Below, one piece after another: positions 1 through 8,055 of a stretch of DNA of 16,928 nucleotides; the first letter of the stretch is position 1; every line of letters begins with the position of its first letter. Source of the stretch: an uncultured Oscillospiraceae bacterium (lineage in GTDB: Bacteria > Bacillota > Clostridia > Oscillospirales > Ruminococcaceae); the NCBI GenBank assembly GCA_910587135.1, contig CAJULF010000057.1, forward strand, positions 1-16,928, written 5' to 3'. The position numbers and the translations under genes were made by a program. The notes beneath the pieces were generated by a model. That model was given only the letters and a program-made list of their open reading frames with translations, had not been told where the DNA came from and did not search any database.

Positions 1-110
1 ATTCGGCAAATGTGTACTTTTTGAAATTTCATGCGCCGACATTGCGTTGTCAATAAGCTTTTTCTACAAGCCGGTCGTAATTTGCTGAGCAAATTACGGT
101 TTAGGTCAAC
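1..110 (+). repeat. Partial three-way-junction repeat (right half) at window edge
   Basis: Positions 1-70 match the right half of the repeat that is complete at 15407-15595: the right arm of the GGCAAATGTG hairpin, then TTTTTGAAATTTC, ATGCGCCGACATTGCG, and a tail ending TTTTTCTACAAG. It continues into a perfect 11-bp palindrome, CGTAATTTGCT (76-86) and AGCAAATTACG (88-98), and ends near a TTAGGTCAAC motif (101-110). The same motif ends the 1348-1711 element. The left half lies outside the window. Confidence 0.75.
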
Positions 111-146
111 ACATCTTAAAAACATAATTGCTTGGAGCGGCGTAAA

Positions 147-189
147 TTAAAAGCATTATTGCCTAAAACAGGATAGTTTAAAAGCATTA
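147..189 (+). repeat. 12-bp direct repeat upstream of the Nudix gene
   Basis: TTAAAAGCATTA occurs at 147-158 and again at 178-189, a 31-bp spacing close to three helical turns, 30 bp before the Nudix start. It could be an operator or chance in AT-rich DNA. I found no convincing sigma-A promoter around it. Confidence 0.35.
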
Positions 190-220
190 AAGCCGAGGGC
201 AGGAAAAATCGGGAGATAAT

Positions 221-790
221 ATGTATACGGATAATGAATTGTTTGATATACTGAATGAGAGCGGCGAAAAAACAGGGCAGACTATGGAGCGAGGCGAGGT
301 ACACAGAACAGGCGCGCTTCACGGAAGCGTGCATATCTGGGTTATCCGCAGGCGGCTGGAGGGATCGGAGGTTCTGCTGCAAAAGCGCGCTTCCGATAAG
401 GACAGCTATCCCGACTGCTGGGACGCCGCTTCCACGGGGCATATCAACGCGGGGGAGGACAGCCTTTCCGCGGCGGTTCGCGAGGTAGAAGAGGAGCTTG
501 GGATCAACGCTGCTCCGTCGGAGCTTATACCGCTGTTCAGGAGCAGAGTCAGGGAGGATAACGTGTTCAACGGAAAGCGGTTTATAAATAATGAGATAAC
601 CCGTGTTTATCTGCTGCGCAGGGATATCCGCGATGAGGAGCTGAGACCGGAGCGGGCGGAGATATCCGAGCTGAAGTGGTTCGGCGCGGAGCGGCTCGGG
701 GTTCTTCTTGAAAGCGGCAGCGGGGATTTTTGTGTGGACCGCGAAGAGCTGCGCGAGGTGCTGTCGTGTGCCGAAAGTCTGCTCGGTTAG
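221..790 (+). CDS. Nudix hydrolase, IPP-isomerase-like subgroup
   Basis: This encodes a 189-residue soluble Nudix protein. The Nudix box fits the GX5EX7REUXEEXGU pattern exactly: G73, E79, then REVEEELGI at 87-95, whose Glu residues would bind the catalytic Mg2+. The N-terminus (a DNELFDIL stretch, then HRTGALHGSVHIWV) and the QKRASDKDSYP motif are typical of Nudix proteins annotated as isopentenyl-diphosphate-isomerase-like or YfcD-like. The likely reaction is hydrolysis of a nucleoside diphosphate derivative, but the substrate cannot be read from sequence. The start at 221 is supported by GGGAG at 211-215. The next gene on the same strand starts 81 bp downstream and may be co-transcribed. 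Confidence 0.88.
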   Translation: MYTDNELFDILNESGEKTGQTMERGEVHRTGALHGSVHIWVIRRRLEGSEVLLQKRASDKDSYPDCWDAASTGHINAGEDSLSAAVREVEEELGINAAPSELIPLFRSRVREDNVFNGKRFINNEITRVYLLRRDIRDEELRPERAEISELKWFGAERLGVLLESGSGDFCVDREELREVLSCAESLLG

Positions 791-871
791 AGGGGATTGA
801 AAACATCCTCGGGGCATGAAGCAGCAAACAGGAAATAACCGTCATCGACGGGTTTTATAGGAGGATTTGAT

Positions 872-1213
872 ATGCCATTTATCAACACAAAGTACTCGGC
901 GGAGATCACTGCGGAGCAGGAGCGCGATATAAAAGCGCGGTTCGCGGAGGCGGCAAAGCTGATCGGAAAAACCGAAAACTGGCTTATGGTGGGATTTGAA
1001 CAGGGGTGCTCACTTTACTTTAAGGGTGAAAAGAGCGAAAAGATCGCTTTTGTGGAGGTCAGCCTTTACGGCAGCTCTTCCGCGTCGAATTATGACAAAA
1101 TGACCGCGGAAATCTGCAATATCCTCAACGACATTCTCGGAGTTCCTAAGGATATGGTCTACGTGAAGTACTCTCCCACCGATAACTGGGGCTGGAACGG
1201 CGGTAATTTCTGA
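872..1213 (+). CDS. MIF/phenylpyruvate tautomerase family protein
   Basis: This is a 113-residue protein matching the macrophage migration inhibitory factor family in length and layout. It begins MPFINTKYS, so methionine removal would expose the N-terminal proline that acts as catalytic base in this superfamily. The middle reads ENWLMVGFEQGCSLYF, and the C-terminal half contains KMTAEICNIL and VYVKYSPTDNWGWNGGNF, as in MIF proteins. The family tautomerises phenylpyruvate-like keto/enol substrates in vitro; the bacterial substrate is unknown. The start is supported by AGGAGG at 859-864. A small hairpin (CCGTC-ATC-GACGG, 839-851) lies just before the ribosome binding site. It may be co-transcribed with the Nudix gene. 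Confidence 0.88.
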   Translation: MPFINTKYSAEITAEQERDIKARFAEAAKLIGKTENWLMVGFEQGCSLYFKGEKSEKIAFVEVSLYGSSSASNYDKMTAEICNILNDILGVPKDMVYVKYSPTDNWGWNGGNF

Positions 1214-1224
1214 TTCGGGAAAAT

Positions 1225-1254
1225 GGGGCGGCGCTCTGCCGTCCCTTCATGTTT
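1225..1254 (+). terminator. Probable terminator after the tautomerase gene
   Basis: GGGGCGGC (1225-1232) pairs with GCCGTCCC (1238-1245), with one G-U pair and the loop GCTCT, 12 bp after the stop codon. It is preceded by AAAA and followed by TTCATGTTT, a weak T tract. Confidence 0.55.
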
Positions 1255-1347
1255 ACTATAAGCTGTGTTAAGGTTAAGTTATGCTGACAAAAGACTGTAA
1301 TGCTTTTTTGACGTGTTGATCTTAGCTATGATGCTGTTAAATTATGC

Positions 1348-1711
1348 TGACCTAAAGCGTGATTATTTAAAAGAATTTCCCGCACCGCCGCAAACAACGC
1401 ACAGCGTTGTTTGCGCTATCTCGCCGACAAAGCTCCGCTTCGCTGCGTTTTTTCGGCGGATTGCGGGAAATTCATGCGTGGGCGCACAGTGGATTCGGGT
1501 TTTCAGTACTTTTGAACTCTTGATTTTAGTGCGGCAGCTTGTGGAAAAAGCTTATAAACCGCGCAATGTCGGCACATGAAATTTCAAAAAGTCGTGCGTT
1601 TGCGAACGCAAACGCACGCGGTTTCCGCTAAGCATGCGGAGCGGAACGAAGTGAAGCGGAGTATGCTTAGCGGAAGTTTTGAAATTTTTTTAAATAATCA
1701 GCCTTAGGTCA
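1348..1711. mobile_element. MITE-like 364-bp element with 31-32-bp terminal inverted repeats
   Basis: The left end (1348-1379) begins TGACCTAAAGCGTGATTATT; the right end (1681-1711), read on the minus strand, begins TGACCTAAGGCTGATTATT. They agree at 29 of 32 positions with one gap. Inside are two structured halves facing each other: 1374-1472 on plus and 1538-1728 on minus. An 88-residue open frame at 1313-1579 runs through palindromes and has no family resemblance, so no transposase is carried. It fills most of the 750-bp gap between the tautomerase and HAD genes. Confidence 0.6.
1374..1472 (+). repeat. Three-way-junction fold inside the MITE-like element
   Basis: A perfect 11-bp outer stem, AATTTCCCGCA (1374-1384) with TGCGGGAAATT (1462-1472), encloses two hairpins. 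One is perfect: CGCAAACAACGC (1389-1400), a 3-nt loop, and GCGTTGTTTGCG (1404-1415). The other is closed by CGCCGA (1422-1427) and TCGGCG (1453-1458). The layout equals that of the copies at 1538-1728 and 15407-15595. Confidence 0.7.
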
Positions 1712-1728
1712 ACCTTTATATACAGGCT
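1538..1728 (-). repeat. Complete three-way-junction repeat, minus orientation
   Basis: Read on the minus strand it is colinear with 15407-15595. The outer stem AAATTTCAAAA (1579-1589) and TTTTGAAATTT (1677-1687) is perfect. It encloses CGTGCGTTTGC-GAAC-GCAAACGCACG (1593-1618, perfect 11 bp) and CCGCTAAGCAT (1625-1635) with ATGCTTAGCGG (1663-1673, perfect 11 bp). Its outer flank at 1712-1728 carries the TATATACAGG motif seen reversed at 15290 and 15411. Confidence 0.8.
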
Positions 1729-1844
1729 GAGTACTGTATTTGACATATGGCAAATGCAGTATGGAGTATGTCAGGAAAAAATGGGAATTTTTTAAAATAA
1801 TCCGCTTTAGATCATACTTTATAATGCTAAATTTAATAAATTTA

Positions 1845-1873
1845 TTGACTTTATTTGGGGTTTATGCTATAAT
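1845..1873 (+). promoter_or_regulatory. Sigma-A promoter for the HAD-fapA operon
   Basis: The -35 TTGACT (1845-1850), a 17-bp spacer, and an extended -10 TGCTATAAT with TATAAT at 1868-1873. This predicts a leader of roughly 80 nt before the HAD start. Confidence 0.85.
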
Positions 1874-1962
1874 TAAAGTGCTACTCGATGTGGCGGAGTT
1901 TTCGGAGTCGGGGGTTTTGACGGCATTTTTACAAACTCGGTTTAAAGAAAGGTATTACGGCT

Positions 1963-2616
1963 ATGATTAAGGCGGTTATATTTGATCTGGACGGACTTAT
2001 ATTGGATACGGAAAAGCTGCTTGTCAAATTCTGGTGTCAGGCGGCTAACGAGGCGGGATTCCCCATGCAGACAGAGCACGCGCTGCATATCCGCAGCCTT
2101 GGGCGGAAGTTTGCCATTCCTTATCTCAGCGAGGTGTTCGGTCCTGAGTTTGACTATATAAAGATACGTTCGCGCCGTATGGAACTTATGGCGGAGCATA
2201 TCCATGAGCATGGGCTGGAGAAAAAGCCCGGGCTGGAGGAGCTGCTTAACTTCCTTCAGAGAAACCGTATCCCCGCCGCTGTTGCAACAGCCACAGACAA
2301 ACTTCGCGCGGAAAAATATTTACAGCAGACAGGGCTGCTGCATTATTTCAGCAGCGTTATGTGTGCGACAATGGTGGAAAACGGAAAGCCCAAGCCCGAT
2401 ATTTATCTTTTTGCCGCCAGCAGGCTGGGGCTTAAGCCGCAGGAGTGCATGGCACTGGAGGATTCTCCCAACGGTGTTCGCGCGGCAAGCTCCGCGGGCT
2501 GTGTGACGGTGATGATTCCCGATCTTACAGAACCGGATGATGAGGTGATCCCTTTGATTTACGATTCGGTCAAGTCGTTGGCGGACGTACCTGCTATTAT
2601 TAAAAAATTGTCCTGA
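1963..2616 (+). CDS. HAD family hydrolase, beta-phosphoglucomutase-like
   Basis: This is a 217-residue HAD superfamily protein of subfamily I with a helical cap. Motif I is FDLDGLILDT, with nucleophile D8 and acid/base D10. Motif II is AVATATD with T109. Motif III Lys is K142 in GKPKPDIY. Motif IV is LEDSPNGV with E166 and D167, the Mg2+ ligands. This motif set and the length match beta-phosphoglucomutase-like phosphatases or mutases acting on small phosphorylated metabolites; the exact substrate is not visible. The start at 1963 is supported by AAGAAAGG at 1945-1952 and the promoter at 1845-1873. It is cytosolic. Its stop lies 13 bp before the fapA start, so the two are probably one transcript. 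Confidence 0.9.
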   Translation: MIKAVIFDLDGLILDTEKLLVKFWCQAANEAGFPMQTEHALHIRSLGRKFAIPYLSEVFGPEFDYIKIRSRRMELMAEHIHEHGLEKKPGLEELLNFLQRNRIPAAVATATDKLRAEKYLQQTGLLHYFSSVMCATMVENGKPKPDIYLFAASRLGLKPQECMALEDSPNGVRAASSAGCVTVMIPDLTEPDDEVIPLIYDSVKSLADVPAIIKKLS

Positions 2617-2629
2617 CGGAGGTGGGGAA

Positions 2630-4051
2630 ATGGCTCTTGATAATTTAAATAATGAAGAAGCCGGAGTAAAGATCGTGCCTATAGACGGCAGAGTGGACAT
2701 AAGCTGCGACCCCGACGGGGCTATGGCTAATATGATACTCTTTTCGCCGCAGAACGGAGGCAGACCCGTAACAGCGGAGATGATCATGAATGAGCTTGCC
2801 AATAAGGGGATCGTTCACGGCATAGATGAGATGGATATAAAAGAAATGGTGACGTCACGCGTTTACGACACACCAATATGTGTGGCGCGTGCGGATCTCC
2901 CGAAGCGGGGGCAGAGCGGAACGGTGAATTTTCACTTCGACAAGGATCGCAAGCCCAAGCCGTACCGTGACGAATTCGGTATTACAAACTACCGCGAGCT
3001 GAACGTAATAGTTCCGATACGCAAGGGCGAGGTAATTGCGGACATCATACCCCCTTCGGAGGGTACTCCCGGGACGAATATCTTCGGAAAACCCATTCCC
3101 GCGGAACCCGGCGCCCCCGCAAAGGTGACTGTGGGCAAGAATACGGCGATTACGGTGGACGGCAAGACTATCGTCGCCTCATGCGACGGTCACGTGGTTT
3201 ACGGTACGGGCTGCTTTTCGGTGGAGGATACGGTCACGATAAAGTCCGACCTCGATATGTCCGTGGGAAATCTCAGCTTTTTCGGGGATATCCATATCAA
3301 GGGCAACGTTATGGAGGGCTTTATTATCGCCGCGGGAAAGAACGTCAGGGTTGACGGAACGGTTTTCGGCGCGGAGATAGTCGCGGGCGGAAACGTTACT
3401 ATCGTAGGCGGCGCTATCAACACAAAGATAGAGTGCGGCGGAAACGCCGATATCGGATTTTGCGACAATACCGAGATAAAGGCTAACGGCAACGTTGTTT
3501 CAAAGCAGTTTGCTTTCTGCAATATTTTTTGCTACGGCGGACTGACCGCCAAGGGCGCTCACGGCGTTATCGTCGGCGGAAAGATATCTTCCATGAGAGA
3601 TGTTACGGCAGGAGTTATCGGCTCGGAAAAATACACCGCCACCGAGATAAACATCGGGGACGGCTCGGTCATTTTCGCGAGAAAGCGGCAGGCGGAGGAG
3701 GAGCTTGAAACTTCCTCGAAGGCTTACGATCTGGCGATAAAGAACCTGGATTATCTGAAGTACCGCAGGACACAGCAGGGCGGCGCTCTTACCGACAGCC
3801 AGCAGAAGCAGTTCAAGACCGAAACGCGAAACAAGCTGTTTCACGCTATGCGCAAAAAGGAGCTTGGCGACCTTATCGCTCAGCTTGACGAGGATATCAA
3901 AAATAAGGACGCGCTGTGCGCCAAGTGTTCGGGTATCATTTACCCCGGGGCTAAGTTCTGCATAAATTTCTTTACGATGGAAATAACAGAAACGGCGGTG
4001 AGGTCTACCGTTACGGTGCTTAATGACGCTATAGCGGTCATACCGAATTAG
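2630..4051 (+). CDS. FapA family (DUF342) polymer-binding-like protein
   Basis: This 473-residue protein belongs to the FapA/DUF342 family. The N-terminal part contains a DYR-like region and the family-typical VPIRKGEVIADIIPPSEGTPG followed by NIFGKPIP. Residues about 190-345 form a glycine-rich right-handed beta-helix with repeated G-x-V/I steps (for example GKNVRVDGTVFGAEIVAGG). A charged coiled coil follows at about 350-430 and a beta tail closes the protein. The family name comes from Vibrio FapA in flagellar/polar development, but DUF342 proteins are common in non-motile Firmicutes and no flagellar gene is in this window, so the role here is unknown. It has no signal peptide. GGAGG at 2619-2623 supports the start. 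It lies 13 bp after the HAD gene. I see no strong terminator after it. Confidence 0.88.
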   Translation: MALDNLNNEEAGVKIVPIDGRVDISCDPDGAMANMILFSPQNGGRPVTAEMIMNELANKGIVHGIDEMDIKEMVTSRVYDTPICVARADLPKRGQSGTVNFHFDKDRKPKPYRDEFGITNYRELNVIVPIRKGEVIADIIPPSEGTPGTNIFGKPIPAEPGAPAKVTVGKNTAITVDGKTIVASCDGHVVYGTGCFSVEDTVTIKSDLDMSVGNLSFFGDIHIKGNVMEGFIIAAGKNVRVDGTVFGAEIVAGGNVTIVGGAINTKIECGGNADIGFCDNTEIKANGNVVSKQFAFCNIFCYGGLTAKGAHGVIVGGKISSMRDVTAGVIGSEKYTATEINIGDGSVIFARKRQAEEELETSSKAYDLAIKNLDYLKYRRTQQGGALTDSQQKQFKTETRNKLFHAMRKKELGDLIAQLDEDIKNKDALCAKCSGIIYPGAKFCINFFTMEITETAVRSTVTVLNDAIAVIPN

Positions 4052-4398
4052 TTTTTGGCGGCTTGGCGGCGGTGTTGCTTAAGCTGCCGAAAGCCGACAT
4101 ATACCGAGCGCCCGCGCATGACTATTCTTAAAGCCATAGTTTGGACAACGCCTGCGACTAAACTTTATCATTTTTCGTCTTGCCGACAATTGTCGATTTT
4201 GCTGCTCAAAACCACAAAAATGACGCTGAATGGGCTTTGCGCAAAAGTCAACATAACGCTTAAGAACGTTTAAAGCGGTAAATTTCATGCCGCGCAAACC
4301 CGCGGCGGCGAAGCGGCGCTTTCACGGCGGGTCAGCGCGGTTTTCGGCAAAGACGAAAACGCAGCGGTGCGGAAAATTCTTTTAATAAGGAGTGCGAG
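4052..4398. repeat. Gene-free region with degenerate, inverted repeat-family remnant
   Basis: Read on the minus strand from about 4393, the sequence TTATTAAAAGAATTTTCCGC, followed by ACCGCTGCG, matches the left end of the 1348 element (ATTATTTAAAAGAATTTCCC followed by GCACCGCCGC). GC-rich palindromic DNA and an AAATTTCATGCCGCGC motif (4282-4297) follow, also recalling the family. A perfect palindrome, CGACAATTGTCG, is at 4184-4195. The motif TGGGCTTTGCGCAAAA (near 4230) recurs near 8129. Small open frames on both strands have no recognisable product. No clear promoter for the downstream GH2 gene was found. Confidence 0.5.
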
Positions 4399-7300
4399 AT
4401 GAAATCACTGACTGTTTTATTTAACGATAATTGGAAATTCTGCCTTACGGAGGCGGATAAAATAAAGGATATTTCACGGCTTGCGCAGGAGCGGTGGTAT
4501 GATGTGGAGCTTCCTCACGACTGGCTGATAAACGATACGCGCAATCTGTACAGGTCGGGGGACGGTTGGTATAAAAAGGTGTTCGCCGTTACGGCGGAGC
4601 AGCTTTCGGGCAGCGTTTTCCTGAATTTTGACGGAGTGTATATGGACAGCACGGTTTATGTAAACGGCAGGGAAGCCGGAAGCTGGACATACGGGTACTC
4701 CGCGTTCGAATTTGATATAACTCCGCTGCTTCGCGCGGGGGACAACGAGGTCGTTGTTCTGGTGCGCTACCGCGAGCCGAATACGCGCTGGTACAGCGGC
4801 GCTGGTATATACAGAGATGTCAATCTTATTGTAAAGCCCGAAACCTATATTCCCACAAACGGCATTTATATCCACTCCGAAAATAAGGGCGAGGGCGCTT
4901 TTGAAACAGAGGTTGAAACCGATATCTGCGGCATCGCGGGCGAGATTTATATTACATTACAGGTGCTTTCACCCAAGGAGGAGATCATCGCGGGCTTTGA
5001 GCAGCGCGCGCTGTTCAGGGGCGGCAGAAGCGGCTTTGTCAACAGATTTACGATAGATAATCCCATGCTGTGGGATATTGACGACCCGAATGTTTACACA
5101 ATGCGCGTTTCGCTATACAAGGACGGCGAGCTTATCGATATGGACGAAGAGAGCTTCGGCTACAAGACCGCGGAATTTGTTCCGGAAAAGGGTCTGCTGC
5201 TCAACGGAAGACAGATAAAGCTGCACGGGGTGTGTATGCACCATGATCTGGGCGCTCTCGGGGCGGCATTCAACTTCACCGCGCTGCTGCGGCAGCTCAG
5301 AACAATGAAAGAGATGGGTGCAAACGCGATACGCACATCCCATAATATGCCCGTAAGGCAGCTTATGGATATCTGCGACCATATAGGGCTGCTGGTGGAC
5401 AGCGAGGCTTTCGATATGTGGGAGAACGCCAAGACCGAATTCGATAACCACCGCTTTTTCAAGGATACCGCGGAGCGGGACGTAAAAAGCTGGGTGGAGC
5501 GCGACAGAAATCACCCGTCGCTGCTGATGTGGAGCATAGGCAACGAGATAAGCGACACCAACTCGGAGCACGGGATAGAGATAACCAAGCGGCTCAAGGG
5601 CTATGTGGACAAGTATGATTTCAAGGGGAACGCTCCCGCGACGATAGGCTCTAATTTCATGTCGAGCCTTAATGCGCAGAAGTGCTCGGACGAGCTTAAG
5701 CTGGCGGGGTATAACTACGCGGAAAATCTCTATGAGAACCACCATAATACCTATCCCGACTGGACGATATACGGCAGCGAGACCTCGTCGGCGGTGCGCA
5801 GCCGCGCGATATATCACTTCCCCGCGGATATTCCGCTGCTTACGCATGACGATCTTCAGTGCTCATCGCTGGACAACAGCGTTGTGGGCTGGGGGAGCTT
5901 TGCGAACAAGGCATGGCGGCTGGACAGAGACTGTGAGTTCTGCGCGGGTCAGTTTATCTGGACGGGCTTTGACTACATCGGAGAACCTACCCCGTACTCT
6001 ACTAAGAACAGCTATTTCGGTATCGTGGACACGGCGGGATTCCCCAAGGATATTTACTATTTTTATCAGAGCGTGTGGACAGACCCCGCTGTCAACCCCA
6101 TGCTCCACATAACGCCCTGCTACTGGGACTTCAACCCCGGTCAGCCGGTGGACGTTATCATTTACAGCAACGCGGAAAAGGTGGAGCTGTTCCTCAACGG
6201 GAGATCGCTCGGCGTTAAGGAGATGCGGCTGGCGGACAGCGAGGAGATGCGGGCGCACTTTGTCGTTCCATACGAGGCGGGAGAGCTTTCCGCAAAGGGC
6301 TACGGCAAGGACGGCGCGGTTATCGCGCTGGACAGGCTCGTTACCTGTCTTGACCCCGTGAAGGTAACGATGGAGAGCGATAAGGACGCGCTTTTCGCGG
6401 ACGGACGCGATATTGCCTTTGTGGAGATTTCCGTCGCGGACAGTAACGGAACGCCGGTCGGCAATGCACGAAACCGCATTAAGGTTGAGGTGAGCGGCGA
6501 GGCGCGTCTGGTGGGTCTGGACAACGGTGACAGCACGGATTACGACAGCTATAAGGGCGATAACCGCAGACTTTTCGGCGGTAAGCTGCTGGCTATGGTT
6601 CAGTCGACGCTAAAAAGCGGAGAGATAAAGGTCAGGGCGGTATCCGAGGGCTTACAGAGCGCGGAGTTGACACTAAATGCTGCGGCGCTTCCCAAGGGGA
6701 TAACCGCCGAGGGTGTTTCGGTCGTTAAGGAGAACGCTTTCCCCGCGGCAGCGTGCGAATATACAAATGAGGTACCCGTGCGCAAGATAGAGCTTACGGG
6801 CGGCGGGGAGCTGAATGAGAATAAAACTTCGGCGGAGATATCGGTTAAGCTTCTGCCCGAAAACGCCGCTTACAGCGATATAAGCTGGAAGGTAGTGCGC
6901 GAGAACGGCGTTGAGAGCGAGATCGCCTCCGTAGAGCCTAAGGAAAAGGGCGCTGTGGTTACCGCCATAGGCGACGGGGAGTTCTATGCGCGCGCTTTTG
7001 TGAACAACGGCGGCAGTGTTCCGCAATGCTTTGCGGACGTTAAATTCACCGTTACGGGTCTGGGCGCTGCCACAAGGGACGCATACGAATTTATTTCAGC
7101 GTGCGCTGCGGACGAGTGTCTCGGCGCGGCCCGGGTAATCGAGGACGGCGCGATGTCCGCGTTTGAGGGCAGAACGGTGCTGGTATATCACAATATCGAT
7201 TTCGGCTCGGCGGGAACGGACACCATAGGCATAAGCATAGGAACATGCGCAGATGTTGATATAGAGGTGTGGGAGGGCACTCCCGACGGCGGTAAGCTGC

Positions 7301-7821
7301 TGCTGGATTCGGTATTCATGGGCAACGGGCACTGGTGCGGCTTCGCGGAGCAGCTGTTCGGGCTGTCAGAGCGCGTAAAGGGTCTTAAGACAATTTCCTT
7401 TGTTATAAAGAACAGCGGAGTGATATTCGGCGGGTTTGTTTTCGGAGCGGTCAACAGAGCCTTTGACGAGAATTTCACCGCCGAAAACGACGGCGTTTAC
7501 GGTGACGAATATACCGTTTCGGGCAGAAGTATCGTTGGGATAGGAAACAACGTTATTATCAGCTATGACGGGTTGGATTTCGGAGAAAAGGGTGCGCACT
7601 ACCTTACGATAAAGGGAGCTACCCCAAATCCCATGAACGCGGTGCAGTTCCGTTATACTCCTAAGGGAGGCGAGCAGCAGAGCCTTTTCTTAGACTTTAT
7701 CAGCGCCGATTCTCCCGAGGAGCAGCGCTTTGATATCCCCGCGCTTACGGGTGTGAACGACATCAGATTTGTGTTCCTGCCGGGATCCAAATTCGATTTT
7801 ATCAGCTTCAGGTTTGAGTAA
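4399..7821 (+). CDS. Glycoside hydrolase family 2 beta-galactosidase, multidomain
   Basis: This 1140-residue GH2 enzyme has an N-terminal sugar-binding jelly-roll (about 1-160, with LPHDWLIND and WYSGAGIYRDV), an Ig-like domain (about 165-270), and a TIM barrel (about 275-560). The acid/base is E383 in WSIGNEISD and the nucleophile is E461 in IYGSETSSA. FIWTGFDYIGEPTPY precedes a DUF4982-like domain (about 570-650) and a further GH2 C-terminal beta domain (to about 770). A Big-like domain (about 790-890) and two tandem CBM6-like regions (about 893-1140) follow. It should release terminal beta-galactose from oligosaccharides. There is no signal peptide, so it is predicted cytoplasmic despite its CBM-like tail. 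The start is supported by AAGGAG at 4387-4392. It is transcribed alone, and galE downstream would act on the galactose after phosphorylation. Confidence 0.9.
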   Translation: MKSLTVLFNDNWKFCLTEADKIKDISRLAQERWYDVELPHDWLINDTRNLYRSGDGWYKKVFAVTAEQLSGSVFLNFDGVYMDSTVYVNGREAGSWTYGYSAFEFDITPLLRAGDNEVVVLVRYREPNTRWYSGAGIYRDVNLIVKPETYIPTNGIYIHSENKGEGAFETEVETDICGIAGEIYITLQVLSPKEEIIAGFEQRALFRGGRSGFVNRFTIDNPMLWDIDDPNVYTMRVSLYKDGELIDMDEESFGYKTAEFVPEKGLLLNGRQIKLHGVCMHHDLGALGAAFNFTALLRQLRTMKEMGANAIRTSHNMPVRQLMDICDHIGLLVDSEAFDMWENAKTEFDNHRFFKDTAERDVKSWVERDRNHPSLLMWSIGNEISDTNSEHGIEITKRLKGYVDKYDFKGNAPATIGSNFMSSLNAQKCSDELKLAGYNYAENLYENHHNTYPDWTIYGSETSSAVRSRAIYHFPADIPLLTHDDLQCSSLDNSVVGWGSFANKAWRLDRDCEFCAGQFIWTGFDYIGEPTPYSTKNSYFGIVDTAGFPKDIYYFYQSVWTDPAVNPMLHITPCYWDFNPGQPVDVIIYSNAEKVELFLNGRSLGVKEMRLADSEEMRAHFVVPYEAGELSAKGYGKDGAVIALDRLVTCLDPVKVTMESDKDALFADGRDIAFVEISVADSNGTPVGNARNRIKVEVSGEARLVGLDNGDSTDYDSYKGDNRRLFGGKLLAMVQSTLKSGEIKVRAVSEGLQSAELTLNAAALPKGITAEGVSVVKENAFPAAACEYTNEVPVRKIELTGGGELNENKTSAEISVKLLPENAAYSDISWKVVRENGVESEIASVEPKEKGAVVTAIGDGEFYARAFVNNGGSVPQCFADVKFTVTGLGAATRDAYEFISACAADECLGAARVIEDGAMSAFEGRTVLVYHNIDFGSAGTDTIGISIGTCADVDIEVWEGTPDGGKLLLDSVFMGNGHWCGFAEQLFGLSERVKGLKTISFVIKNSGVIFGGFVFGAVNRAFDENFTAENDGVYGDEYTVSGRSIVGIGNNVIISYDGLDFGEKGAHYLTIKGATPNPMNAVQFRYTPKGGEQQSLFLDFISADSPEEQRFDIPALTGVNDIRFVFLPGSKFDFISFRFE

Positions 7822-7829
7822 AAAATGTC

Positions 7830-7991
7830 AGAACATGTTCCAATAGGATTGGCGCACGTCTTTTCGGCGAAATTTTCCGCACTACTCGTCAGAAAAGCTT
7901 GAAATACATTAAGTATTCCTTCGCTTTTCTTCCTTGGTTGCGAAAAATTTCACTCGAAAATCCGCACGCCACTCCTATTGGAACAAGTTCT
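7830..7991 (+). repeat. 162-bp palindromic element, copy 1
   Basis: The 25-bp ends (7830-7854 and 7967-7991) are inverted repeats matching at 23 of 25 positions, with core TGTTCCAATAGGA. An inner hairpin pairs AGAAAAGC (7891-7898) with GCTTTTCT (7923-7930), and AATAC with GTATT within it. It starts 9 bp after the GH2 stop and could act as a terminator. It carries no open frame. A second copy lies reversed at 9074-9234. Confidence 0.75.
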
Positions 7992-8005
7992 CGGGAGCCG
8001 GTGAT

Positions 8006-8045
8006 TGTAACCGATTTGTAAACAAAATTGTAAACAAATTGTAAC
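8006..8045 (+). promoter_or_regulatory. Two WalR-type boxes (four TGTAAM half-sites)
   Basis: The half-sites are TGTAAC (8006-8011), TGTAAA (8017-8022), TGTAAA (8029-8034) and TGTAAC (8040-8045), with spacers of 5, 6 and 5 bp. The first and second pairs each fit the published WalR/YycF consensus TGTWAH-N5-TGTWAH with no mismatch. The array ends 10 bp before a -35 element, a position usual for activation by an OmpR/PhoB-family regulator. Read on the other strand the core is TTTACA, so a PhoP-type regulator is an alternative. Confidence 0.65.
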
Positions 8046-8055
8046 CTAACTTTTA

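Noticed and set aside
1313..1579. 88-residue open frame in the gap before the HAD gene
   Set aside because: It runs through the palindromes of the repeat element and has no ribosome binding site or recognisable protein family.
1740..1970. 76-residue open frame with a hydrophobic stretch
   Set aside because: It overlaps the strong HAD promoter at 1845-1873 and the HAD start; the hydrophobic run comes from AT-rich promoter DNA.
2630..4051. Flagellar operon suggested by FapA homology
   Set aside because: No flagellar, chemotaxis or septum-site gene is nearby, and DUF342 proteins occur widely in non-motile Firmicutes.
4055..4297. Small open frames on both strands after fapA
   Set aside because: They fall in degenerate repeat DNA, with no ribosome binding site and no family resemblance; the opposite-strand frame is equally open.
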